Positions 1 to 10,000 of a stretch of DNA of 64,000 nt are shown one piece after another. Below the pieces are notes generated by a model, which worked only from the letters and a program-made list of their open reading frames with translations, made no database searches and had not been told where the DNA came from. Made by a program: the position numbers and the translations under genes. Position 1 is the stretch's first letter, and every line of letters begins with the position of its first letter. The stretch is from Agroathelia rolfsii (Eukaryota > Basidiomycota > Agaricomycetes > Amylocorticiales > Amylocorticiaceae). The stretch lies in the NCBI GenBank assembly GCA_018343915.1, contig JABRWF010000001.1, positions 434,001-498,000 of the forward strand, read 5' to 3'.

Positions 1-32
1 CCCGGAGTTGGTGTTCTAGGAGCGGCGCGTGA

Positions 33-214
33 CAAATCCATGCCTTAATAGGAGTGATGGAGTCATAGTCACACAGAGCATGACTGTAATATATAGCTAT
101 AGATTTTTGTAGTAGTTACTCTATTCATTTGTCCATATACCATATCCAAGTATAAGGACAAGCACAATGCTATCTAGCTTTTAACATATTACTGGCTAGC
201 TCACTTTTCTCATA
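33..214 (+). repeat. Decayed S-family LTR relic
   Basis: This stretch aligns by eye along its length with the S LTR at 5792-5985: the target 'AATCCATGCC', the 'GGAGTGA.GGAGTCA.AGTCAC' block, 'GTAGTTACT', the 'GGACAAGC' block and the end 'CTTTTCTCA'. Most differences are C to T or G to A. The 5' terminus TGTT is missing and no target-site duplication is visible, so it is an old, damaged copy. Confidence 0.6.
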
Positions 215-737
215 GATATATCTTATGCCTATTAAGTATAGTTTGATAAAGAAATGATTATAACTTAGTGTAGAAAAATTGTAAAAATATGAGATAAATG
301 TTGAATGAAAGGCAAAGCTAACACAAAGTTAGCTTCAGTGAATAACAATGAACTGTATTATTTATACCTAACACAAAGTTACTACAATAGTATTAGTAAA
401 AGTAGGAGAAAAATTATAATAAGGCATACGCATGCTTTAGTGAATAACAATGAACTAAAGCGGCATGAGTCGGAAGCATACGGATTTAGTATGTAAGGTT
501 ATATAACATGTATTGTAGGTGCTTATCAATTAAGAGAGGAAATAAAAAAAAAAAAAGGAACAAAATAGAAGGGAAACAATTAAGATATATACAAATGTAA
601 ATGTTTGGATTGTATCCCTCAACAATAAATATATACAGATAGTGAATGAAAGGGCAAAATAGATAAAAAGAGAAAGGAGAAAAAAAGAAAAGGTATAACA
701 CTGGGTGTACCTGTCATGACCTACTTGTTAAAATACA
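215..737. other. AT-rich stretch, no gene recognised
   Basis: The sequence is AT-rich with purine runs (about 541-560 and 655-690). A short phrase reading roughly 'AGTGAATAACAATGAACT' occurs twice, near 337 and 439. I see no coding signature and no element ends. Confidence 0.5.
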
Positions 738-742
738 ATGAG

Positions 743-1600
743 TGTCAAGGGATCACTCTTGACTATGCGGAGATAACCAAAAATAACCTCTCAACTCTTA
801 GCAAAGTACCTAAGACAGAAGTTTTCCCACACTACGCAAACCCCTTTATCTATTGAGGGTGGTAAGGGTACTCTGCTTATGCCTTACGAAGCTCCGGAGA
901 CTTTAAGTCGGAGGAGAGCGGAATTCCCGGAGGTTCCAAATCACGCGTCACGCGTCTAACTAACTAATCTAGGGAATTTCACCCTACTAATTAAATGTTT
1001 TGGTGTGCTAAGACGCTGGGCTAGGCCCGGAGGTAAATGAACCCTGAAGGCGAAGTTAATTGAGTAATTCTAAGGGGAATACAAACACTAAGTACTTGCC
1101 TGAAGGTGAAGAGGTCAAAGCTGGCCATTCAGGACAAGTTACAACAACTACTTATACTACTACGAAAGCTCCGCGCTAGTTCCAACGCGGAGACAAGAGA
1201 TAGAGAAAGTAGAATACACAGGGGAAGACCTTTTCCCTAACTCCGACGGGCAGCCGTGCGGAGATACAACACTTGCGGAGGCTCCGCGCTCAGGAGCGGA
1301 GCTCCTGAAGAGCTCCGGAGCTGAAGCTCGGAAGTGTGTAGTGGAACCAGTATCCGTTAGGAGTCGGTCAGTGATTGGAGGTTTGTACTCCGGAGTTGTG
1401 CGGAATGATGAACAGGAAACGCACAACTCACGATTACTCCTGTAGCGTGCGGCTTAGTTATATGAGGGCCAATCATAGGACCGCTCACTGCCTACAGACC
1501 ACGCTCTGAGGGTAATATAATGAAAGAAAATGAAACGAAATATAATACATTGTTTAAATAATAACGAAAAATTTATAGTCCAAAATTCCAACTCATAACA
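743..1600 (-). mobile_element. Solo LTR, chromovirus family D
   Basis: An 858-bp LTR begins TGTCAAGGGATCACTC and ends ATTCCAACTCATAACA on the plus strand, so its sense direction is minus (TGTTATGAG...CTTGACA). It is flanked by the 5-bp target duplication ATGAG at 738-742 and 1601-1605. There is no internal domain, so it is a solo LTR left by LTR-LTR recombination. It has the AGCTTTGACC primer-like motif and GC-AG intron-like signals of the G and F LTRs. The second D copy (57955-60699) restores to exactly 858 bp once its nested insert is removed. Confidence 0.92.
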
Positions 1601-1624
1601 ATGAGCAACGACGATGAGCAGCAG

Positions 1625-1712
1625 TCGACACAAAGAATTGTATTCCGCTTGTCTACTTGTACATTGTTGTACGTAGTCAAACGGATAGTAAACAAGAATG
1701 TAAACTACCATA
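1625..1712. repeat. Inverted repeat, left arm (partner 2430-2515)
   Basis: The reverse complement of this segment shares with 2430-2515 the run 'CCGTTTGACT', then 'GTACAACAA', then 'ACAAGCGGAATAC'. The pair is imperfect and about 750 bp apart. The pattern also resembles the central part of the S LTR ('TTTGTCC..GTAC...GGACAAG'), so the arms may be two old S-related LTRs in opposite orientation rather than a DNA-transposon inverted repeat. Confidence 0.5.
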
Positions 1713-1765
1713 AATATAAAGGCAGAATCATGTGACCCGGCACATGGATCACATATTCTAACACC

Positions 1766-1850
1766 ACTAATGCACCCAGCTACTAAACATCCTGATTATA
1801 TGTATTAACATACATGAACACCTATGATGGAGTCACTGTAAAATGCTAAT
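1766..1850 (+). repeat. Decayed fragment of the H-family LTR start
   Basis: It follows the first ~85 bp of the H LTR (35725, 40751): 'AATGCACCCAGC..CTAAAC.TCC..AT' here against 'AACGCACCCGGCCGCCGAACGTCCCGAT' there, then 'GAACACCTATGATGGAGTCACTG' against 'GAACATCTACGACGGAGTCACTG'. Nearly all differences are C to T or G to A. Only this start is recognisable. Confidence 0.55.
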
Positions 1851-1917
1851 GCCAATATTAAAACTTCAGTTTATTGTAATGAACTGAAGTGTGTCGAAGG
1901 AGAAAACAACGGAGAAA

Positions 1918-2030
1918 AGGACGCGTCAGTCATGTGACGCCGGAAGCAAAATAACATGTACCGTATCCGTATAGAATTAATGCAACAAATAAAAGGAGGA
2001 AAAGACAAGGAAATGAAGTGAAACAAGTAT
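1918..2030 (-). repeat. Decayed fragment of a Copia-like LTR
   Basis: It shares 'GGACGCGTCAGT', 'GTCATGTGAC', 'CGGAAGCAAAA', 'ACATGTA' and a purine-rich 'AAAAGGAGGAAAAG' tail, in the same order as the Copia LTRs at 6642-6995 and 11438-11791. It is shorter and diverged. It shows that the Copia family was present here before the young intact copy arrived. Confidence 0.5.
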
Positions 2031-2429
2031 GAGTTGTAGATGAAATGAATATTATACTGCTTGGAATCACAACAACTTGTTCAAGAAGTTGACCTAACTA
2101 GAGCAGGTATCAAAAAGTATCAAAAGCTAGATACAAATATTTTAGATAATTTTGCTGATACTGTGTACTTTGATGTATCTGTGGTTATTATGATTTACAT
2201 CAATCTGCCACCGGCAAGCCAACAATACACCCTTTTTTGATATAGTGAGCCTATCTTTATAGATACCGTGATATTATAAGACAATCTATCTTTGGAAATG
2301 CTTTTCTCCTCTTTTATGCCCTCCTTTAATGTAAAATCTAATCATGTAAAGCATCTAAGACTAAATCACTATTGTGATGTAATCTGTGACACTGTAATGT
2401 GTCATGTGACTAGATACTTAGAGTAGCTT

Positions 2430-2515
2430 CGGAGTTTGTATGTAGCTACTCATCCGTTTGACTCTGTACAACAACACTGTACGAGACAAGCGGAATACTA
2501 TTTTCTATGTCATCT
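2430..2515. repeat. Inverted repeat, right arm (partner 1625-1712)
   Basis: Right arm of the imperfect inverted pair described at 1625-1712. It contains 'CATCCGTTTGACTCTGTAC' and 'GAGACAAGCGGAATAC'. The stretch between the arms is AT-rich and holds the H and Copia relics. Confidence 0.45.
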
Positions 2516-2929
2516 TAAGCTGGTCTAGTTCTGGCTCGCTGGATTTTATGACAATCACAGCCAATGAATCGAACCACTGATGAATAATCAATCAAATAAT
2601 GTCCTAGGTAAGCTATATTGAGCATATCATCAAATCTTACTTGCTGTGCATGATATAGTACTAGATGGAACCCATGCTAACGCAATGGAATTCAGTAAAA
2701 AATCAATTTGTATATTTATTTCAACACAATCATTTGTATACATTTTTGTATTCAAATCAAAAGATTTCAGGTGTGGATTCTTGAGATTCTACTGCCGATA
2801 TATTCACAGATACTCAATGTGATACAATCCTTTTAATTCCCAATTTAGAACCCAGATATAGTCAAAAAAGTATACTATCAATTTAAAGACTGGCTTAGAG
2901 TCTGCATCTGATTATCCTTGGACCAATCT
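2516..2929. other. Intergenic AT-rich sequence
   Basis: No reading frame, RNA gene or element terminus was recognised. It may contain 3' flanking sequence of the possible minus-strand remnant that follows. Confidence 0.4.
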
Positions 2930-3222
2930 TCAATCATATCGCCTGAATTCTCTAGTTCCATGTAGTCCTGGCTTTTGAGTGGCAACTGTTTGTTGTGCCA
3001 TGATCAGCCGTAAAGCCTCCACTTGCTTGTTGTTTTCAATGCTCTTTGCACTCACACTTGCAATGGATGTTTTCAAAGACTGCTCTGCTAGATATTCTTC
3101 AGAGAATGTTGGAGATATGAGAGTGTCGTTTTGGGGCTGTGATAGCTCAGAATTAACGCCGCATATCAAGCAATACCATTGTATTGGGATATTCTTAGAA
3201 TCAGGATATGATAATCAAAGCG
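2930..3222 (-). pseudogene. Possible remnant of a host gene, unknown product
   Basis: A minus-strand frame is open from about 3222 to a stop at 2930-2932. It encodes a WYCLICG-type C-x-x-C motif, then a Ser/Glu-rich stretch and an EALRLIMAQQ helix-like segment. A methionine start within it lies at 3169. A second frame, overlapping at the 3' end, continues with EDWSKDNQ. That could mean a frameshift or an unrecognised intron. I see no promoter or upstream exon in the 280 bp before the divergent P450. The composition looks protein-like, but I do not recognise the family, and it could be a chance frame. Confidence 0.3.
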
Positions 3223-3458
3223 GTATCATATGAAACTAAATAACCCCTAGAAAAAGCACGAAAATACGCATGATGTCACGCGTCAAGTGTGTGGTCCAAT
3301 GAACGCCCTACGATAACGTCCGGTAACTTCCAGATGATCAGAAACAGATTGTGTTTGACTTATAGTCTTTGTCTGTCCAATCCCAAAGTAATATGTATTC
3401 AATTCAATTCAATCCATTACAACCGCGTTCTCCTTCATAGTAGTAGATAGTATGATGA

Positions 3459-3466
3459 TATAAATT
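3459..3466 (+). promoter_or_regulatory. TATA box of the P450 gene
   Basis: TATAAATT lies 45 nt upstream of the P450 start codon at 3504, in an AT-rich stretch after an otherwise mixed region. A CCAAT sequence occurs near 3295. Spacing and sequence fit a fungal core promoter with a short 5' leader; the start site itself is not visible. Confidence 0.5.
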
Positions 3467-3503
3467 CAAATGCCCCACAACCGTCGACTCGTCCCAGACA
3501 GCC

Positions 3504-5527
3504 ATGCCAGACTCGGGATTTCTGTTTATTTATGAGCTTGCCTGCTTTCTTTTATTTTCCTATCTTCTTTTGCGTCAGCTATTTTCCTCGAAATCGATAA
3601 GTCCCTCTCTCCCACCAGGACCTCGCAAGCTTCCCTTGGTTGGAAATGCCTTTCAAGCCCCGTCATTCAAAGAGTGGGAAACATACGCGAAATGGGGTCA
3701 AAAATATGGTTGGTACAAATTGCTCTACTCAATGTCTAATCGGACTAAAGTTGATTCAAGGCGATATTATGTCTATATCCGTATTTGGACAGAATATCAT
3801 CATCTTGAACTCAGTAGATATTGCACTTGAAATGCTCAGTGCAAAAGGGGCTATCTACTCCGACAGACAACCAACACACATGATAAAACTCTCTGGTTGG
3901 GGTGATGTCTTGTCATTCTGCAACACTGGCAGATATTTTCAGCAACAACGCACGCTGATACATGAACTTTTGGGCACAAATTCTGCACTCAGTCAATTCA
4001 GTAACTTGATTGAAAGCGAAAATCGCCGATTCCTCCAACGTGTCATAGACGCACCTGACGACTTAGCGGATCACATCCGTTAGTACGCATCTTCAGTTTT
4101 CCCGAGAACTTCTATTATCTTATTATAATTCGCAGTAGTGCTGGGTCTATAGCACTTAGAATTACTTACGGATACATGGCTCAAGAGCACAACGACCCTT
4201 TTATAAAGTTAGCAGAGACAGCTATTCATCAAGGAACTATTGTAGCGTCCCCAGCAACATGGATAGTAGATTATTTGCCATTCAGTAGGAATACATTTAG
4301 TGCTTCGGCTTGATTACGAATTTCAGTGTTTGCTTCTAGTGGAAAAACTCCCCAGCTGGTGTCCGGGCACAGGCTTTAAGACAATTGCTCGACAATGTCG
4401 GGACAATGTCCAAAACCTTTTAGATATACCGTATGAGTTTGTACGAAGGCAAATGGCAAGTAGTATGACGTATATTTGAAGTTGAGACTAATACTAATTT
4501 ATTTGATTCGAATGACTAGGTAGCTGGAACAGCGGCGCAATCATTCATGTCGACTGCCATTGAGGGTAGCGGCCTTACGCTTGAAGAGATGCATCTAATA
4601 AAGTGGACGTCATTTGCGATTTACACAGGAAGTGCTGATACAGTTAGTATATTGGTTTCATTTTTATCAAAGTTGAGAAAATAACATTTTAGGTTTTTTT
4701 AAGACAGTATCTATCATACGTGCATTTTTTTTGGCCATGGCCCTGTTCCCAGATGTATTCAAGAAAGCTCAAACAGAGATTGATGCTGTAGTAGGCAGCC
4801 AGCGGCTCCCTAGAACCTCAGATAGGGGTCAGCTACCTTACACCAACGCCCTTCTTCAGGAGGTTTTCCGATGGCATCCTGCCTCACCATACTGTGAGTG
4901 ATAGCAGTTGAGCGGAGTTTAGCTATGTTTTAATTCAAAATCATTTACAGCTGTTCCTCACAAGTCATCCCGAGATGATGTTCATGCAGGATATTTTATA
5001 CCAAGTGGATCAATTGTTATTCCCAACGTCTAGTAGGTCTTTTTTCTCAACCAGTCTGCTCAGCTACATTTAAAAAGTTCAGCTTTATGTTGAGAGATCC
5101 ACGTATATATAAGGACCCAGAACGTTTCAATCCTGAACGCTTTTTGGGAAGAAGTCCCGAGAGAGATCCCAACCAAATGGCGTTCGGTTTTGGTAGAAGG
5201 TCAGTATCTTTGCTTTAAACATCATTTTCATAATTAATGGCATTTAAATTAGAGCCTGCCCCGGTCGTCTCTTTTCCGATCAAGTTATTTTTAATTTATT
5301 TGCCACCTCAATATCGGTATTCAACATAAAAAAGAAAGTCAAAGATGGAGTTATAATCGAACCTGTTTATCGGATGACACCCGGCTTCATTAGGTACGTT
5401 GGTGGTTTTATCACTCCAATTTTTTGCTGTCTAAGTTTTTCAAATTCAAATTCTCAGTCATCCGGAACCATACGAAATTGATATTAGTCCACGCACAGAT
5501 AAAATACGACTCTTAACCAGTAAGTGA
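3504..5527 (+). CDS. Cytochrome P450 monooxygenase, 10 exons
   Basis: My exon model is 3504-3708, 3761-4082, 4136-4284, 4340-4459, 4524-4642, 4704-4893, 4951-5032, 5083-5199, 5253-5393 and 5458-5527. It totals 1515 nt in one frame, giving 504 residues plus stop, a normal P450 length. Domains in order: N-terminal membrane anchor (about residues 6-25), proline hinge LPPGPRKLPLVGN (about 36-48), I-helix oxygen-binding motif around SADTT (about 301-306), K-helix ExxR as EVFR (358-361), and heme loop FGFGRRACPGR with Cys437 as the iron ligand, split by an intron. The nine introns are 50-64 nt with GT-AG ends. The protein should be ER-anchored and use NADPH-P450 reductase. It resembles the large basidiomycete P450 expansions; substrate and CYP subfamily cannot be told. 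No nonsense mutation is visible, unlike its neighbours. The 4459/4524 junction is the least certain. Confidence 0.88.
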
Positions 5528-5786
5528 CACTTAAAGCAGTGACGAAAAAGGAGTATCATAGCTCTACCCATACTTCACGTCAAAATGGGAGAAGAATCAA
5601 CAAATGTACATATGCAATATTTTGAATAAACATGCATTGTAACGGCTCAGTACTTCTTATCACAACCCTGCCACATTGTAATTGGTTGTATAAGCAAAAC
5701 AATATAATACCTTTTGACTTTTTGAATCTACTTTTAGTCATTACGGGGGTGTTGCACTTATATAGAACGCTCGTTAGTAGCTGTAC
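5528..5786. other. P450 3' flank, no gene
   Basis: AT-rich sequence that probably includes the 3' untranslated region. Short open frames on both strands overlap one another and show no recognisable motif. Confidence 0.4.
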
Positions 5787-5791
5787 CAAGC

Positions 5792-5985
5792 TGTTGGAAT
5801 GGGCAATCCATGCCTCGATGGGAGTGACGGAGTCACAGTCACGCGGAGCATGACTGTAGTATGTAGCTACGGATTTTTATAGTAGTTACTTTATTTGTTT
5901 GTCTGCATACTGCATCCAAGTACAAGGACAAGCATGATGCCATTATGCTTTTGATATAAATCTGGCTGGCTCGCTTTTTCTAACA
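5792..5985 (+). mobile_element. Solo LTR, S family
   Basis: A 194-bp unit runs from TGTTGGAATGGGC to CGCTTTTTCTAACA and is flanked by a perfect 5-bp duplication, CAAGC, at 5787-5791 and 5986-5990. The near-inverted ends TGTTGGAA/TTCTAACA and TG...CA termini mark it as an LTR. No internal sequence remains. Other copies are at 12764, 22005, 26809 and 46294. Confidence 0.93.
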
Positions 5986-6088
5986 CAAGCATGATAAGGA
6001 TTTAAGCAGAGCTTAAATATACAGTAGGAATTTGAATTACTATACATAGTTAAACCCCTAATAGTCCATAATGATTGGTAGTGCCAAG

Positions 6089-6211
6089 TGATAAAACTAG
6101 AAAATTGGCTAGACTAGGAATTGAACCCAGGGCCTCCTGTTATATATATAGGTGCTCTACCAACTGAGCTATCTTGCTATTACTAGAGTGTGAATTCTTC
6201 TGATTACAACA
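6089..6211 (-). mobile_element. T element: 123-bp TG...CA unit carrying a tRNA-like sequence
   Basis: Read on the minus strand, the unit begins TGTTGTAATCAGAAG and ends CTAGTTTTATCA. It is flanked by the perfect 5-bp duplication CCAAG (6084-6088 and 6212-6216). A second copy of exactly 123 bp is at 21123-21245. Apart from about 50 bp of flank, the body is a tRNA-like fold with pol III box A (TAGCTCAGTTGG) and a box-B-like GGTTCAATTCC. The 5-bp duplication and TG/CA ends are those of LTR elements rather than typical SINEs. Confidence 0.8.
6106..6178 (-). tRNA. tRNA-like sequence inside T element, probably pseudo-tRNA
   Basis: A 73-nt cloverleaf can be drawn: D-arm GCTCAGTTGGTAGAGC, a 7-nt anticodon loop ATATATA (anticodon position ATA, formally Tyr), T-arm CTGGG/CCTAG around TTCAATT, and a discriminator A. 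In this copy the acceptor stem has two mismatches (A1-C72 and A4-A69), and the anticodon stem has one A-C mismatch. U at position 37 is unusual. I treat it as a tRNA-derived promoter module rather than a decoding tRNA. Confidence 0.5.
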
Positions 6212-6216
6212 CCAAG

Positions 6217-6548
6217 ATGTGAGAAAGTTGAGTGAGCCTGCCAGCTAGATTTAAAACAAAAAACTAAAGAAATACCATTAAAGATAAATGCTTGTTGTTA
6301 TACATAGATGTAGTATTGAAAAATTGAATATTTACACTCTTTATATCTTTCCAATAATTCCAATAAATACTTCAATACATTGTCAAACACGTACAGAGGC
6401 GGAGCTCCGGAGAAACAGTGCAGAGGTGTCAGATGGCAGAGGGCGGAGGTCTAGAGGAGTACAGAGGTATGTGTGATGAAACAGAAGGAATGGGTGAGCA
6501 GATTATTGTGGAGAGCACTGGACTTGGCCAAGACTTATGTGTCAGGCC
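6217..6548. other. Unassigned sequence
   Basis: Mixed-composition sequence with a GGAGCTCCGGAG patch near 6400. No gene or element ends were recognised. It appears continuous with the sequence that resumes at 20903 after the two tandem LTR B insertions. Confidence 0.4.
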
Positions 6549-6641
6549 CTTGATGTTATAAGTTGGACATTTTTCGCCTTTTCTTTACGGACATGTACAT
6601 ATTTTTATTGTATTTTTACGATTTTTATTGACTGAGATACG

Positions 6642-6995
6642 TGTTAAAATTAAGGGAGAATACTAATATAATATTAACTCCAACTGTAGTAAGAAACAAA
6701 CAGATGTTTATTGCACCTAATATAATATTACTATAAAGGAATTAGAGGTGCGAAAGAGAAACAAAAGAATAATAACTCACACTCCAACTGTAGTAAGAAA
6801 CAAACAGATGGAGCGCTACGAAGTGCGGACGCGTCAGTATAAACATTAGTCATGTGACACGGAAGCAAAACATGTAACGAGCAATATACATTCGTAAGGT
6901 AAAATGTCCGTAGCGCATCGTTCCATGAGAATTAAGAGAAAGGAGAAAGGAATAAAATATTACACATATTTATAATCCAGCTTTGCCCTTCAACA
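6642..6995 (-). repeat. Copia 3' LTR
   Basis: 354 bp, matching the 5' LTR as far as I can read. It contains a 29-bp direct repeat (6678-6706 and 6782-6810, starting CTCCAACTGTAG) and a duplicated CTAATATAATATTA motif. The polypurine tract CTTTGAGGGGGAG (minus strand, 6996-7008) abuts it. Confidence 0.95.
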
Positions 6996-7002
6996 CTCCC
7001 CC

Positions 7003-10000
7003 TCAAAGTGGATGAAGTCCAATCATGAACTTGAAGTACTCGAGCTTCTTCGAGCCGAGCGCCTTTGTGAAAAGATCCGCCGCCATCTCATTGGTGTTGC
7101 AATATTTGAGATCGACGAAGCCTTGCTCGATCTGCTCCCGGATGTAGTGATAGCGTACATCAATGTGCTTTGTTCGTGAGCTAAACAGGCAGTTGCGAGC
7201 GAGCTTGATAGCACTTTGATTGTCACAGAAAAGCACCTGGGTGGTATCGAGGGAATCGCGGGTAAGCTCATTGATGAGGCCGCGAAGCCATTTGAGTTCC
7301 CGACAGGCATCGGATGCAGAGATGTACTCTGCCTCAGTCGAAGAGAGAGCAACGAGGGGTTGCTTGCGAGACGACCAGCTGATGGCGCCGCCGCCGTACA
7401 GGAAGACTGAGCCCGAGATCGAATGCCGATCATCCTGGCCAGCAAAGTCCGCATCCGAGTAAGAGACAAGCCCTTCGTGGGCATCGGCGCTGAAAGTAAG
7501 GGCGTTGTCGCGAGTGTACTTTAGATACCGCACGGTTCGACGAGCGGCACTCCAGTGAGAGACCGTGGGGTTGGCCAAGACGCGAGCGAGCAGGGATACA
7601 GCAAAAGAGATATCGGGGCGGGTTCCTACGGCTGCGTACATGAGTGAACCGACGAGCATAGCATATGGTTTGCCATGCATGACCTGACGATCGGATTCGT
7701 CAGCTTCGAGTGTTCTGAGGTTGGTGTGCTGGTCTAGGGGTATCGAGAGAGGTCGAGAATCGAGCATTTGCGCTCGTTCGATGATCTGGTCAATGTAGGC
7801 GGCCTGGTGCATCGTGATTTGGCGATTTGGCCTGTCTCGACGGATTTCGTATCCTAAGAGCCAGCGAGCCTCGCCGAGATCGACGAGCTCATATTGATCG
7901 TTGAGACGGCGTTTGAGATCCGTCATCTCAGCGAGGGTGGTGGTGACAATGGTGCAGTCATCGACGTGCACAGCGATGATGATGGTGGATGTCGGGGTGA
8001 CCTTGAGGAAAACGGCGGGGTCGTGGACGGACCGTTTCAGCCCAACGCGTTCAAATAGAGCGCGTACCTTTTTGTACCATTGATGCCCTGCCTGCTTCAA
8101 ACCATACAGAGCTTTCTCGAGCTTCCAGACAAATGAGGGGTGCTGGGAGTCGACGAATCCGGTGGGCTGGCGCATGTAGATATCTTCATCGAGGTCGCCA
8201 TTCAGATACGCGTTCTTGAAGTCAACTTGATGGAGTTCAAGATCGTGTACGGCAGCCAGAGCAATAATAATGCGCAGTGAAGAGGGGCGAGCAGTAGGAG
8301 CACTGGTATCAGAGTAATCGACGCCAGGGATTTGTGTGAAGCCTTGAGCACAGAGTCGAGCCTTGTGTTTGACGATTTCGTTCCGCTCGTTTCGCTTGCG
8401 TCGTAGGGCCCACGTGCAGCCGATCACGTGAGCGTCTTTGGGCGCTTCGACTAATCGATATGTGCCCGTCCTGCGTAGCGCGTCGAGCTCTGCTTCGCAT
8501 GCTGATATCCACTGATTGCGGTCTGGACTCGCCATTGCCTGCCTGTATGTAGGCTCGTCTCCAACCATTGCTGCTAGGGCAAACAGAGGGCTGGTGTCGG
8601 CGTCGTCGCCTTCAACAGTCCACTCATCCTCATCAACATCCTCAAAACTCATTGCCAGCTTTGCAATTGCTGGTATCAAGCTCTTAGGAATTTTCTGCGC
8701 TCCTCGTCCACCGTTGGCCTTGCTGTCCTTCTGAACATCCTTTGCCCACTGGGTGGGTTTGCGCTCTCGCTCGGATCGGCGCAATTTGGTATCGGGTTCA
8801 GGCTCAGGCACGGTCTGGGCCTGTGGCTGAGGCTGTGACTCGGTTGCGTCATTGCCGGCTTTCTCGATTGCCGGTTCAGCTGATGACGATCCTGATGCGG
8901 GTAGGGGCTCGACGGGGGTCTGACCTTCACTAGGAGAGGTCTTTGCTTGCTCCCCCTCAACGCTCGGCTTGTCTGGTTTCTTGTCGTTTCTGGTGGTCTT
9001 CACAGTCATTGTGGTCTGCGTCTCCCCCTCAACGGATACGACGGTCTTCGGCATATCGCCAAACCTGACGTTGCGTTCGACAGAAATGCGTCCGGTTCCT
9101 TCCCAGTAAACTCGATGCGCCTTACTTTCAGTGTCGATTCCAAGCCACTTCGCCGATGTCGATTTAGGATCAAGCTTTCCAGCTCCTTCAACCCTCACCC
9201 ATACTGTCTCTCCAAAGCGCCGTAGCTTAGAGAGGTCTGGTTTCTGACCAGTTGCGCGCTCGTACGGTGTTGTACCCTTTGTCTGGACTGTTGTCGTTCG
9301 ATTGCGAAGATACACCGCATGCCGTATAGCCTCTGGCCATATGGACTTGGGTAGTTGGGCGTCAAATAAGAGGGCTCGAGCGTGTTCGACGATGGTACGG
9401 TTTAGGCGCTCGGCCTTGCCGTTTTGCTGTGGTGAGTCGTGTGCTGCCATTCTACGAGCAGTCCCCTGGGCTTCGAGATGCCGAGTGAATTCTTCGCTCG
9501 TATATTCGCCTCCTCGATCCGATTGCAGCTCCTTGATCACGGAGCACCCTCTCTGGGCTTTAGCCCATGCTTCGTACGTCTTGTATTTCTCGAATGTCTC
9601 AGATTTGGCTGACATAAATAGGATCATTGCCTCATCTGTATAGTCATCGAGGTGGGTGGCGTAGTAATATTTGCCGCCCGTCGAGCGTACTTGAGCGGGT
9701 CCCCATACATCGCAGTGAATGCGTTCGCCGTAGCGGGTAGTTGGGGGGCTGGATCGTTGTTTGGGGAACGAGGTACGTGCGTGCTTTGCTTTTATGCAGA
9801 CCTCGCATGTTGGCATGTCGGTTTCGGTGAGCTCAATTCCCTCAACTACTCCCTCCTTCACCATCTTCAGCAGTGCAGGTGCGTTCGCATGACCCATGCA
9901 TCTATGGAACTCAGCCATAGTCATCTTTGTCTTCACCGTAGCTGACATGGCGCTGGCAGGTTCAGACTGGGGTGTGGACCCTGGTTTGGACGATTTCTTC

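Noticed and set aside
3504..3830. P450 as a truncated pseudogene, because the first open frame stops after 108 codons
   Set aside because: The stop lies beyond a short intron. Splicing at consensus sites restores one 1515-nt frame with all P450 motifs.
6106..6178. A functional host tRNA-Tyr gene
   Set aside because: There are mismatches in the acceptor and anticodon stems and an unusual U37. It lies inside a duplicated mobile unit, and nuclear tRNA-Tyr would be expected to have a GTA anticodon and an intron.
8676..9225. Several open frames of 60-150 codons on both strands over the Copia gene
   Set aside because: They lie over an intact polyprotein with strong codon structure and have no motifs of their own; they are shadows of that gene.
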